From Nocardioides flavescens (lineage in GTDB: Bacteria > Actinomycetota > Actinomycetes > Propionibacteriales > Nocardioidaceae): a DNA stretch of 64,000 nucleotides. The DNA is taken from NCBI RefSeq assembly GCF_009823805.1, contig NZ_WUEK01000013.1:80815-144814 (forward strand), written 5' to 3'. Below are positions 26,018 through 34,530 of the stretch, one piece after another. The notes beneath the pieces are model-generated. The model made no database searches and was not told where the DNA came from. It saw only the letters and a list, made by a program, of their open reading frames with translations. A program made the translations under genes and the position numbers. Numbering within the stretch: the first letter of the stretch is position 1; the number at the start of each line of letters is the position of its first letter.

Positions 26018-26852
26018 CTGCCCGCGCGACCAGCGCTCCCGTCAGCACGGCGACCACCGCGGTCGCCCAGCCGGCGAGCACGTCGACCACGTAGTGCTCG
26101 CCGGTGTAGACGAGCGTCAGGCCCATCAGCAGCACGTACGCCGCCAGCGCGGCGCGGGCCGCGCGCCCGACGACCGGCCACAGGAACAGCGTGACCAGCA
26201 GGGCGCTGCCCGCGTGGAGCGACGGCATCGCGGCGACCGGGTTGCTGATGCCCTGCGCCAGCCCCAGCAGGTCGGCGACCGGCTGCAGGTGCAGCTGCTC
26301 CCAGCCGAGCGCGGAGAGTCGCTGCACCCCGTGCGGCCCGTCGCCGTACGTCATCCACGGCGGGGACGCGGGGTAGACGACGTAGCCGCCGATGCCGACG
26401 AGCGTGAAGGCCAGCAGCGTCACCAGCCACCGGGTGAAGCAGGCGCGCAGCGCGAACCACACGACAGCGGTGAGCACCGGGATGGCGACGAAGTGGGTCG
26501 CGTAGACCAGCGCCCCGACGGCGTCGTACCAGTGCGCACCGCCGTCGTGCAGACGCTCCTGGAGCCAGGACGACGGCAGGGTGCCGAAGAGCCAGCGGTC
26601 GGCGTCGGCGGGGGCCGTGGTGTGCAACGCGGCGCCGATCCGGTTGCGTGATCCGGCGGCGACCCCGTCGGCGTGCAGCGGTGCGCTCACCCACCCCGCG
26701 ACGGCGTAGGCGAGCAGCAGCAGGCTGAGCGGCGACCAGGCGATGAGCAGCTGGGCGATCGGGCCGTGACGGGTCGCGCGTCTCGATGTCCGGTGACCCT
26801 GCGGGGGCGCGAGGTCGAGATCGAGGGGGCCGGTCGAGCGGACGACCGTCAC
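25980..26852 (-). CDS. PAP2-family membrane phosphatase / transferase
   Basis: 290 residues from GTG 26852, with about six membrane helices. Phosphatase motif 2 (AAMPSLHAGSAL) and motif 3 (YTGEHYVVDVLAGW) are present, the arrangement of inositol-phosphoryl-transferase-like PAP2 proteins (PAP2_3). It is the last gene of the carotenoid-tailoring operon, overlapping the acyltransferase by 4 bp. It may dephosphorylate a prenyl or lipid phosphate, for example releasing a polyprenol or acyl carrier; that role is inference. Confidence 0.82.
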   Translation of the reverse strand: MTVVRSTGPLDLDLAPPQGHRTSRRATRHGPIAQLLIAWSPLSLLLLAYAVAGWVSAPLHADGVAAGSRNRIGAALHTTAPADADRWLFGTLPSSWLQERLHDGGAHWYDAVGALVYATHFVAIPVLTAVVWFALRACFTRWLVTLLAFTLVGIGGYVVYPASPPWMTYGDGPHGVQRLSALGWEQLHLQPVADLLGLAQGISNPVAAMPSLHAGSALLVTLFLWPVVGRAARAALAAYVLLMGLTLVYTGEHYVVDVLAGWATAVVAVLTGALVARAVSRRRAPTAPRT

Positions 26853-27349
26853 GCGGTCGGGCCCGCACGCCGCGCGCGTCGCGCCTGCACCGAGACGATG
26901 CGGGCGCGGTTGTAGCGCTGGATCGCGATGAACGGCGCGTTGACCGCGACGCCGTAGCCCACCAGCACCCCGGCGGCCACCGGCGGGTTGAACAGCACGA
27001 ACAACGGCCCGCACGCCATCGCCCACCAGTGGGCGAGCTCGGCGCGGCGCGTCTCGCGCACGAAGCGCGCGAGCCCGACGTCGTCGAGCGCGGGCAGCGC
27101 CCGTTTGGTCATGCCCCCGCGGAAGAGGTCCCCCGCCTCGGGCACGCGGTCCTTCCAGCGGTGGATGCGCACGTGCCGCCGGTACCACCCTCCGCCCTGC
27201 TCGAATCGTCGCAGTCGCAGGAGCCAGCCCTCCCGGCTCAGCCGCGCGTCGCCGAGCCGGTGTGCGGCGTAGCCCGTGAGGGCGTGGCACAGGGCCCACA
27301 GGGCGACGTCGAGCACCACCGTCCAGGCCTGGGGCAGGACCAGCCCCAT
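26849..27349 (-). CDS. CrtO-like glycosyl-carotenoid acyltransferase
   Basis: 166 residues similar to glycosyl-4,4'-diaponeurosporenoate acyltransferase (CrtO of Staphylococcus). An N-terminal membrane helix is followed by the conserved WYRRHVRIHRWKDRVPEAG, LFRGGMTKRAL, ETRRAELAHWWAM and a C-terminal RYNRARI. In S. aureus this enzyme acylates the glucose of staphyloxanthin. Here it follows a GT2 gene, which supports acylation of a carotenoid glycoside. The intergenic region just upstream holds three 12-13-bp repeats. Confidence 0.83.
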   Translation of the reverse strand: MGLVLPQAWTVVLDVALWALCHALTGYAAHRLGDARLSREGWLLRLRRFEQGGGWYRRHVRIHRWKDRVPEAGDLFRGGMTKRALPALDDVGLARFVRETRRAELAHWWAMACGPLFVLFNPPVAAGVLVGYGVAVNAPFIAIQRYNRARIVSVQARRARRAGPTA

Positions 27350-27384
27350 CCCTAGTGGCCCATCTCAGTGGTCCATCTCAGTGG
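27346..27384. repeat. Three tandem 12-13-bp repeats at the GT2-acyltransferase junction
   Basis: Plus-strand CCATCTCAGTGG at 27360-27371 and 27373-27384, with a degenerate copy CCATCCCTAGTGG at 27346-27358. The rightmost copy contains the GT2 stop codon and the leftmost contains the acyltransferase start. The spacing is 13-14 bp. It looks like slippage-type duplication and may alter coupling between the two genes. Confidence 0.75.
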
Positions 27385-28541
27385 TCCTCGGTGCGCAGCC
27401 GTCCCAGACCGGTCGGCACGGCGCGCCCGCGCCAGCGCACGGAGCCGCGCACACCGGTGAGCAGCACCGAGCGCGCGAAGACGAGGTCGAAGGCCAGGAG
27501 CGTCACGGGGAAGAGCAGCCAGGTCCACCACGCGAAGGAGCCGATGCGCCGCAGCACCGAGCGCAGCTGCGCGGCCACCCCCGCCCAGGCGAGCACCCAG
27601 GCCGTCGCGACGACCGAGGTCGGCACATCGGGGTCGGCGGGGGCGCCGCTCAGCAGCCCCACCAGCCAGGTCAGGGCGCCGACGGCGACGGCGTGGTGGG
27701 CCGCGACCCAGCCGGTCACCGCCGCGGCCGGCAGCGGCGAGGTGGCGGCGGCACCGGAGGCGAAGTTCTTGGTCCAGCCCTCGATCAGCTGGCGCGGCCC
27801 GGCGGGGTACATCCGCATCCGGGCGGCGCGACCGCCCACGAGGCAGCGCACCGGCAGCCCGACGCGGTCGTAGGCCCGGGCCAGCGCGACGTCGTCGAGC
27901 ACCTCCGCGCGCACGGCGGCGTGGGTGCCGGCGGCCACCCAGTCGGCCTTGGAGGTGAGCAGCACCGGACCGAAGGCCATCGGGCGCCGCGGCGGCCGCG
28001 CCCCGAACCCTCCGCTGGCCAGGAGCGAGACCGCGTTGAAGTAGGCGGAGAGCTGCTCGTAGCCACGGCGTACGACGTGGAACGGCTGCACGGACAGCAG
28101 GCCCTGCGGGCGGGCGGCGTACGTCGTGAGCAGGCCGCCGAGCGCACCGGGCTCGAGCTCGGTGTCGGCGTCGAGGAAGAGCAGCAGGTCGCCGCGGGCG
28201 GCACTCGCGCCCTGGTGGCAGGCCCACGCCTTGCCGGTCCAGCCGGACGGCGGGCCGTGAAGGGTCAGCACCGTCGCTCCGGCCTCCCGGGCGATCCGGG
28301 CGGTGGCGTCGCGCGAGCCGTCGTCGACGACCACGACCTCCGCGGGTGCGGGGTCGAGGCGGGCGAGGGAGGCGAGCAGCACCGGCAGCCTCGCCTCCTC
28401 GTCGCGCGCCGGCACGACGACCGAGACCGTCCGCGCGAGTCCCGGAGCCCGGGTCTCGCGCAGCGAGTGGAGGCTGCCGCGGAGCCAGTGCACGCCCGCG
28501 GCCGTGGCGAGCAGGAGCAGCAGGGAGGTCAGGGCGTTCAC
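27378..28541 (-). CDS. CrtQ-like carotenoid glycosyltransferase (GT2)
   Basis: 387 residues from GTG 28541. An N-terminal membrane helix, then GT2 motifs VVVPARDEE, VVVDDGSRDATARIA, LLLFLDADTELEPG (DxD-type) and a QLIEGWTKNF segment matching the Q/RxxRW-like box. Two or three C-terminal membrane helices follow. This is the architecture of 4,4'-diaponeurosporenoate glycosyltransferase CrtQ. It likely glycosylates an oxidised carotenoid made by the neighbouring P450. It overlaps the P450 by 4 bp. Confidence 0.85.
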   Translation of the reverse strand: MNALTSLLLLLATAAGVHWLRGSLHSLRETRAPGLARTVSVVVPARDEEARLPVLLASLARLDPAPAEVVVVDDGSRDATARIAREAGATVLTLHGPPSGWTGKAWACHQGASAARGDLLLFLDADTELEPGALGGLLTTYAARPQGLLSVQPFHVVRRGYEQLSAYFNAVSLLASGGFGARPPRRPMAFGPVLLTSKADWVAAGTHAAVRAEVLDDVALARAYDRVGLPVRCLVGGRAARMRMYPAGPRQLIEGWTKNFASGAAATSPLPAAAVTGWVAAHHAVAVGALTWLVGLLSGAPADPDVPTSVVATAWVLAWAGVAAQLRSVLRRIGSFAWWTWLLFPVTLLAFDLVFARSVLLTGVRGSVRWRGRAVPTGLGRLRTEDH

Positions 28542-29905
28542 GCCGCCCGCCCGGCGCGGCCCGCGCGACGCGTCAGCACCAGCGGCATCCCGCCCTGCGG
28601 GTGCACCGCCACCCGGGCCTGGTGGCGGGGGCGGGTCCAGCCCGCCGGCAGGTCGAGTCGGTAGGCCGCGAGCACGCGGCTCAGCACCAGCACCATCTCC
28701 CCGATGGCGAACTCGCGACCGATGCACAGCCGCGGGCCCAGGCCGAACGGCGCGTAGGCCGTGCGGCCGGCGCCCTCGACGAGGAAGCGCTCCGGGTCGA
28801 AGGCGAGCGGGTCGGGCCACGACTCCTCGCGGCGGTGCAGCAGCCAGGGGCTGACGATCACCGTGGTGCCCGCCGGCACGTCGACGCCGCTGACGGTGTC
28901 GGGCCTGTGCGAGCGGCGCGAGACGACCCAAGCCGGCGGGAAGAGCCGCAGCGCCTCGTCGACCACCGCGCGGGTCCAGGGCAGGTCGCTGCGGTGCGAC
29001 AGCATCGAGACCCGGCCGGGGTGGGCGGCCAGCTCGGCGTGCACGCGCTCCTGCGCCTCGGGGTGCTCGGCCAGCAGCATGAGGGTCCACGCGAGGCTCG
29101 CGGCCACCGTCTCGTGGCCGGCGATGATCATCGTGATCAGCTCGTCGCGGATCGCACCGTCGTCGAGGCCGCTGTCGATGAGGAGTCCGAGCAGATCGTC
29201 ACCGCCGCTCGCGCCGCGGGCGCGGCGCTCGGCGATCAGCTGGCCCGAGACGGTGGTGAGCCGGCGGCGCGCGGTGCGCAGACGGAGGTTGAGCGGCGTG
29301 GGCACCCACGGCGGGATCGGCAGCAGCGCACGCCCGAGCCGCACGACCAGCCGGGCGGCGTCGTCGGAGGCGTCGACGAGCTCGTGGGCGCTGCCGGACA
29401 GGTCGGCGGAGAACAGCGCGCGCCCCACCGCGTCGAGGGCGACCCGCAGCACGGCCGGGGCCAGGTCGACCGTCCCGCCGGCGTGCGCCGACCACTCGCT
29501 CACCGCCTCGTCGGCGGCGTCGAGCACCTGCTCGCCGATCCGGTCCAGCCGCTCGTGGTGGAACGCCGGCGCCGCGGCCCGGCGGTGCGTGATCCAGCTC
29601 GACTCGGCCGAGGCCAGCAGCCCCGGTCCGGTGACGCGCGCCAGGGCGGCGTACTGGATGGTCTCCTTGCCCCAGTTGCGGGCGTTGCCCTGGAGGACGT
29701 GGCGCACCCCGTCGGGCTCGTTGACGAGCAGCACCGCCGCGCCCGGCACGGGGAACGCCGCGAGGTCGCCGTACTCCTCGCGCACGCGCTGGAGGTAGCT
29801 CAGCGGGTCGGAGCGGATGGCCGGGAGCACCTTGGCCATGTCCTGCGACCTCGGCCCGGGCAGGCCGAGGTCGATCGGGTCGGCGGCCCAGTCGCGCAGG
29901 CTCAC
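28538..29905 (-). CDS. Cytochrome P450
   Basis: 455 residues. The I-helix has AGHETVA, the K-helix EALR, and the heme-binding loop FGLGPRLCIGREFA with Cys at about 394. The N-terminus (GPRSQDMAKVLPAIRSDPLSYLQRVREEYGD) is like soluble CYP102/CYP120-type families, which include carotenoid and retinoid hydroxylases. In this operon it sits between the lycopene cyclase subunits and a carotenoid GT, so hydroxylation or oxidation of a carotene before glycosylation is the likely role (inference). Confidence 0.92.
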   Translation of the reverse strand: MSLRDWAADPIDLGLPGPRSQDMAKVLPAIRSDPLSYLQRVREEYGDLAAFPVPGAAVLLVNEPDGVRHVLQGNARNWGKETIQYAALARVTGPGLLASAESSWITHRRAAAPAFHHERLDRIGEQVLDAADEAVSEWSAHAGGTVDLAPAVLRVALDAVGRALFSADLSGSAHELVDASDDAARLVVRLGRALLPIPPWVPTPLNLRLRTARRRLTTVSGQLIAERRARGASGGDDLLGLLIDSGLDDGAIRDELITMIIAGHETVAASLAWTLMLLAEHPEAQERVHAELAAHPGRVSMLSHRSDLPWTRAVVDEALRLFPPAWVVSRRSHRPDTVSGVDVPAGTTVIVSPWLLHRREESWPDPLAFDPERFLVEGAGRTAYAPFGLGPRLCIGREFAIGEMVLVLSRVLAAYRLDLPAGWTRPRHQARVAVHPQGGMPLVLTRRAGRAGRAA

Positions 29906-30240
29906 GACGCCTCCGCCGCTGCTCCGCCGCGACCCAGGCGCACCCAGACCGCGCAGGCGATGAGGACCAGCCCGAAGCCGAACCCGAGGTCCTCGACGGG
30001 GGCGTAGAACAGCCGCCCGTCGCCGATCAGCTGCGGCTGGGAGTCGCCGATGATCGCGTCGGCGCGGTAGCGCACGATCTCGCGACCCGTCAGCCAGCCG
30101 TTGGTGAGCAGCTGGAAGAACACGATGATGGCGTAGGCCAGCCACCAGGTCGCGGTGCTGGTCAGCCGCGTGCGCAGCAGCCAGCGGTCCACCGCGAGCC
30201 CCGCCACGACGGAGACCACGGCGAGCATCGTGTAGGTCAT
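29902..30240 (-). CDS. crtYd: Lycopene cyclase subunit CrtYd-like
   Basis: 112 residues with three membrane helices. The conserved motif after the second helix is QLLTNGWLTGREIVRY, and PVEDLGFGFGLVL is diagnostic of the lycopene cyclase domain. The heterodimeric type (CrtYc plus CrtYd) is found in actinobacteria; CrtYe/CrtYf C50 cyclases look alike. No lycopene elongase is adjacent, so beta-cyclisation of lycopene is preferred but not proved. It overlaps crtYc by ATGA and the P450 by 4 bp. Confidence 0.88.
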   Translation of the reverse strand: MTYTMLAVVSVVAGLAVDRWLLRTRLTSTATWWLAYAIIVFFQLLTNGWLTGREIVRYRADAIIGDSQPQLIGDGRLFYAPVEDLGFGFGLVLIACAVWVRLGRGGAAAEAS

Positions 30241-30575
30241 CGCCGCAGCACCCACCGACCGCGCCCGGCCCGCACCGCCGCGACCGCCTCGTAGGTCAGC
30301 ACCCCGACGAGCGGGATCACGACGAAGAACGAGATCTCCTCGAGCGGGAGCCCCGCGATGCGCCACGGCAGCGTCTGGCCGGCGTCGAAGCTCCAGTGCC
30401 CCACGTGGGTGGCCCACAGGTCCCAGACGAGGTACGGCGTGCCCGCGGCGAGCACCGTCAGCACCAGCCGCCCCGGCTGGCGCAGCACGTCGAGACGGAA
30501 CAGCCAGACCAGCGGCAGCGTGCCGACCAGGCAGAAGGCCAGCATCGCGACGTAGGACCAGTGGACCAGGCTCAC
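30237..30575 (-). CDS. crtYc: Lycopene cyclase subunit CrtYc-like
   Basis: 112 residues with three membrane helices. PYLVWDLWATHVGHWSF and LPLEEISFFVVIPL are the lycopene cyclase domain motifs; the PxEE glutamates are essential in this family. It partners with the next gene to form the heterodimeric cyclase. It is first in the operon, 81 bp from the end of the upstream surface-protein gene. No phytoene synthase or desaturase is in the window. Confidence 0.88.
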   Translation of the reverse strand: MSLVHWSYVAMLAFCLVGTLPLVWLFRLDVLRQPGRLVLTVLAAGTPYLVWDLWATHVGHWSFDAGQTLPWRIAGLPLEEISFFVVIPLVGVLTYEAVAAVRAGRGRWVLRR

Positions 30576-30656
30576 GTGCTCACCACGCCCCGCCGGTGCC
30601 CGGGCTCGCCGGGCACATGCGCGTCGACCGGGTCACCCCAGCACCGTAGTCGGCCC

Positions 30657-33600
30657 TCAGTAGCGCAGCGTGATCGTGGCCCTCCGGTTGCGCTCCCGGC
30701 CGCCTGCGGTGGCGTTGCTGGCCTCGGGGCTCCGCTCGCCGCGGGTGCGGATCACGACCCGCACCGAGGCAGGCAGGTCGAGTGCCGAGCACAGCGCCAG
30801 CGCGCGCTGCCGTCCGAGCCGTTGGTTGAGCTCCGCGCCGCCCGAGCTGTCGGTGTAGCCGGTGCAGGTGACCACGCGGACCGCGCCGGCACGGCGCGAG
30901 ACGACGCGGGCGTACCTCGCGTCGGCCTTCGACAGCGTCGCCGAGGCGTGGGCGAAGTGCGCGGCCCGCGCCAGGGTGAACCGCCGCATCACGACGCGAC
31001 CCACGGCGGTCGCCGTACGCGTCGCACCGGCGGCGGTCGTCAGCGTGAGCTCACCGGTGACCGGCACGCCGCCGGGGGTGGCGGCGAGGGCTCGGCCCAC
31101 GGCGTTGAGGCGCACCTTGACGACTTGGCTCGACCCGCCGCCGGCGATGGTCGTGGCCGAGCCGATCTCGGTGCGCTGGCCCTTGACCGACGCCCAGAGC
31201 CGCACCCGGCAGGAGCCGATCGCGGCGACGTCGGTGGAGCAGGTCGTCCGCACGGATGCCTTCGCCCCCGGCGCGGTGCGCGTGAGCTCGGGCAGCCGCA
31301 GCGTGGCCCGCGGGTCGACGACCGGAGCGGGCAGCGCCGGCAGCGCGGCGACCGGCGCGACCACCGTCGGGGTGTACGTCGAGTCGGCCGTCTGATCGAA
31401 GGAGTCGACGACGCGGTAGGTCACCGGCGTCGCCGTGCCGCTCACGCCGGGGCTCGGGACGAAGGACACCGTCGCCGTCGCGACGTCGAGGAGGTAGGTC
31501 CCCTGCGCCACGCCGACCTGGGTGGTCTCCTTGCCGGTGCCGTCGACCAGCACGCTGGTGCCGCCCTTCGGCACGGTGAGCTGCACCGACTGGGTGCCCT
31601 CGCCGACCGAGGTCAGCGGCGAGGCCGTCGGGGCGACGGGCAGGGCCGTCGGCGTGTAGGTGCTGGTCGCCTTCTGGCCGTAGCCGTCGGTGACCTCGTA
31701 GGTCACCGGGGTCGCCGTGCCGGCGTACGTCTCGAGCGGGGTGAAGGTGATCGTCGCGTCCTTCACCGAGTACGTGCCCTGACCGGGCACCAGCGGGTCA
31801 CCCACCAGCGCCAGCGACCCGCCCTTCGGCAGGGCGACCGTCACCGACTGCACACCGCGGGCACGGCTCGTCAGCGGCGTCGGCGCCGGCACCGCCGGCA
31901 ACGCGGTCGGCGTGTACGTGCTCGTCCCGGTCTGGCCGTAGCCGTCGGTCACCTCGTAGGTCACCGGCGTCGCGGTGCCGTCGTAGGAGTCCAGCGGCGT
32001 GAACGTGATCGTCGCGTCCTTCACCGAGTACGTGCCCTGACCGGGCACCAGCGGGTCACCCACCAGCGCCAGCGATCCGCCCTTCGGAAGCGTCACCGTC
32101 ACCGACTGCACACCGCGGGCACGGCTCGTCAGCGGCGTCGGCGCGGGCACCGCCGGCAGCGCCGTCGGGGTGTAGGTGCTCGAGGCCTTCTGGCCGTACG
32201 CGTCCGTCACCTCGTACGTCGCCGGGGTGGCCGTGCCGTCGTAGGAGTCCAGCGGCGTGAACGTGACCGTCGCGCCGTTCACCGAGTAGGTGCCCTGACC
32301 GGCCACCACCGGGTCACCGACCAGCGCCAGCGACCCACCCGTCGGCAGGGTCACCGACACCGACTGGGCGCCGCGTGCGCGGCTGGTCAGCGGCGAGGCG
32401 GTCGGGGCCGCCGGCTTGGTCACGGTCGGGGTGTACGTCGCGTCGGCCTGCTGGTTCCAGGCGTCGCGGACGCGGAAGGTGACCGGGGTCGCCGTGCCGG
32501 CGTACCCCAGGACGGGAGCGAACGTGATGACCCCGGTGGTCGGGTCGAGGGTGTAGGTCCCCTGCCCGGCGACGGTGAGCGTGTCGACGGTCTTGGTGCC
32601 GTCGAACAGGTGCACCTCCTGCTGGTCACCGACCGGGACCGTGACCTGCTGCTGCGCCGTGGCGACCCCCGTCGAGGTGAGGTTCTCCGGGGCGGGCGGG
32701 GCGGGAGCGTCGGCGATGGGGGCCAAAGCCGAGCCACCCGGGAAGGCCAGCCCGTCGGCGTCTCCCCACTCGTAGACCGTCACCCCGAACTGGTGGGGCG
32801 AGCGGAGTACGTGCTGGCCGGTCGTCGTCTTGATCTGAGCGACCGAGTAGGCGGTGCCGGGGGCAGTCACGAACGCAGCCGCCGGGACCGCGACCCCGTC
32901 GAGCAGCACGGCCCCGACGTCGCGCGTCTGCACGACCAGGGAGAGATAGGGCTGCATGGGGACATCGTTGGTCACCGCGGACGGGGCTCCGACCGTGTAT
33001 GAGGTGAGGTGCTGGCCGATCGGCGTCACGAGCGTCATGATCGGGTCGCTCGTCGTGCCGTCGTAGCCCCTGCCGTTGCCGTACTGCGCTACGAGGGCGG
33101 GCTTGCTCGTCGTGATGACCACCGCCTCGTTGGCGCTGGTGGCGCGGTCCGCCGGCAGGACCGCCTCGTAGAAGTCCCCGGCCGCCAGCGTGGCGACGAG
33201 GGTGCCTCCGACGCGCACCTGGGTCTCGTCCTGGTCGGCCAGCACACGGTAGGTGTCGCCCTTGGTGCGGGTCGCGAACCGCCCGGAGACGAAGGTCGTG
33301 CCCCAGGCCCGGGTCGGCGGCAGCTGGGCGGTGAGCGGGTTGCAGGCGACGTAGGTCGCCGGGACCTGCGCGCACGCGTTGCCACCCACGACCGCGACCG
33401 GCTGGGTCGCGCTGACCGTCGTGCCGGTCACGTCCTGCCCCTTGAGGGTGCTCTGGAACTGGTAGGTCTGGCCGGCGTCGAGCGACACGACGAACGGGAC
33501 TCCGGCCGGGTGGTCCCCCACCACGGTCTTGGGGGTGATCGTGACCGTGGTGGCGTCGACGCTCGCCGTCACGAGCAACCGGGACTCGAGCCCCTGCTGC

Positions 33601-34124
33601 CCGATGGCGGGCTGGGGGTAGCCGAGCACGCGGTAGCTGGTGCCGAGCGAGGTGTCGGGCAGAGCCTGGAACCCGCTCGAGGCGTAGTCGACGAGCGCGG
33701 CCGGGTAGACCGAGGCCGGGACCGTCGACACCACCCTGAGGCCTGAGTTGCTCTTGCCGTCACCGGCAGGCGCAGCGCTCCCGGCAGGCACGTCGAGGGT
33801 CGCGACGGCGCCGGGAGCCAGCGACGCGCTGGCGAGCACGGTCCCGGCGCGGTTCATCAGCGACACCGTGCCGGCCTCGTCCGAGGTGACGAAGAGCCTC
33901 CGCTGGATCGGGTCGCCGTTGACGTTGAACGTGCCGTAGGACAGCCAGAAACTCTTGCCCACCGTGGTGGCGACCTCCGGCAACGGCGTGATGCCCCGCA
34001 TCGCCACGACCGACGGGGTCGCGGCGGACCCGGGTGAGGCGGCCAGGAACGGGAGCGAGACCGCTCCCAGCGCGGTGGCCAGCGCCACCGCCGTCCGGAC
34101 AGCACGACGAGACAGAGCCCCCAC
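30657..34124 (-). CDS. Large secreted repeat protein: IgGFc-binding-like domain, CshA-type repeats, OmpA domain
   Basis: 1155 residues from GTG 34124, with GGGGGA about 6 bp upstream. A signal peptide (ALATALGAVSLPFLAASPGSAA) is followed by an N-terminal region (about 45-475) that resembles the IgGFc-binding domain of adhesin-like proteins (SFWLSYGTFN, LVTASVDATTVTITPK, VYEWGD). Five repeats of about 86 residues (about 480-920) match CshA-type fibril repeats: GQGTYSVKDATITFTPLDSYDGTATPVTYEVTD. The C-terminal OmpA-like domain (about 1035-1155) has CTGYTDSSGGAELNQRLGRQRALAL for peptidoglycan binding. No LPXTG is seen. It is probably a surface adhesin held to the wall non-covalently. Confidence 0.85.
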   Translation of the reverse strand: MGALSRRAVRTAVALATALGAVSLPFLAASPGSAATPSVVAMRGITPLPEVATTVGKSFWLSYGTFNVNGDPIQRRLFVTSDEAGTVSLMNRAGTVLASASLAPGAVATLDVPAGSAAPAGDGKSNSGLRVVSTVPASVYPAALVDYASSGFQALPDTSLGTSYRVLGYPQPAIGQQGLESRLLVTASVDATTVTITPKTVVGDHPAGVPFVVSLDAGQTYQFQSTLKGQDVTGTTVSATQPVAVVGGNACAQVPATYVACNPLTAQLPPTRAWGTTFVSGRFATRTKGDTYRVLADQDETQVRVGGTLVATLAAGDFYEAVLPADRATSANEAVVITTSKPALVAQYGNGRGYDGTTSDPIMTLVTPIGQHLTSYTVGAPSAVTNDVPMQPYLSLVVQTRDVGAVLLDGVAVPAAAFVTAPGTAYSVAQIKTTTGQHVLRSPHQFGVTVYEWGDADGLAFPGGSALAPIADAPAPPAPENLTSTGVATAQQQVTVPVGDQQEVHLFDGTKTVDTLTVAGQGTYTLDPTTGVITFAPVLGYAGTATPVTFRVRDAWNQQADATYTPTVTKPAAPTASPLTSRARGAQSVSVTLPTGGSLALVGDPVVAGQGTYSVNGATVTFTPLDSYDGTATPATYEVTDAYGQKASSTYTPTALPAVPAPTPLTSRARGVQSVTVTLPKGGSLALVGDPLVPGQGTYSVKDATITFTPLDSYDGTATPVTYEVTDGYGQTGTSTYTPTALPAVPAPTPLTSRARGVQSVTVALPKGGSLALVGDPLVPGQGTYSVKDATITFTPLETYAGTATPVTYEVTDGYGQKATSTYTPTALPVAPTASPLTSVGEGTQSVQLTVPKGGTSVLVDGTGKETTQVGVAQGTYLLDVATATVSFVPSPGVSGTATPVTYRVVDSFDQTADSTYTPTVVAPVAALPALPAPVVDPRATLRLPELTRTAPGAKASVRTTCSTDVAAIGSCRVRLWASVKGQRTEIGSATTIAGGGSSQVVKVRLNAVGRALAATPGGVPVTGELTLTTAAGATRTATAVGRVVMRRFTLARAAHFAHASATLSKADARYARVVSRRAGAVRVVTCTGYTDSSGGAELNQRLGRQRALALCSALDLPASVRVVIRTRGERSPEASNATAGGRERNRRATITLRY
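31365..32682 (-). repeat. Five tandem repeats, unit about 258 bp, in the surface protein
   Basis: The phrase encoding the GQGTYSV segment recurs exactly 258 bp apart (start positions 31765, 32023 and 32281). The middle three copies are near-identical in DNA; the outer two are diverged. Such arrays change copy number by recombination and are prone to assembly collapse. Confidence 0.85.
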
Positions 34125-34272
34125 GACATTCCCCCACGACTCGAGGCGCCCGAGGCGCCGTGGCGCCTCACCAGCGAGGGGCCACCGCACTGTAGTCCGC
34201 CGAACGGCGGCCCCGCCTGGCCCGTGAGACCCATCTTCAGACCACCCGTTCGGAACTGGGGGCGGACCACGA

Positions 34273-34482
34273 TCAGGTGCCGCCCGGCCCCCGGACGCAG
34301 ATGCCGGCCGCGAGCCCACCGAGGATGCCGGCGGCGACGACCTCGTCGGGCCCCAGGTCACCCGCCTGCTGCTCGATCAGCAGCACGGCGACCGCGACCA
34401 GCAGCCCGATCGCCGTGGCTCTCGCCCACCGCACGTCCCCGTCCCCCGTCCACCCGCGGCCGGCACGCCCCGGGGCACGCAT
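34273..34482 (-). CDS. Small putative membrane protein
   Basis: 69 residues with two hydrophobic segments (ATAIGLLVAVAVLLIEQQ and VVAAGILGGLAAGICV) separated by an acidic GDLGPDE turn. There is no clear ribosome site. It lies between the surface-protein gene and the XRE regulator. The membrane pattern is plausible but short. No family recognised. Confidence 0.4.
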   Translation of the reverse strand: MRAPGRAGRGWTGDGDVRWARATAIGLLVAVAVLLIEQQAGDLGPDEVVAAGILGGLAAGICVRGPGGT

Positions 34483-34530
34483 CGTGACGGATATTTGCCG
34501 GATCTGGCAAACAGCAGGACCGGGGGGAGG

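Noticed and set aside
30396..33002. 868-codon plus-strand open frame
   Set aside because: Arg/His/Gly-rich translation antisense to the surface-protein and crtYc genes; the minus-strand genes have signal peptide and domain motifs.
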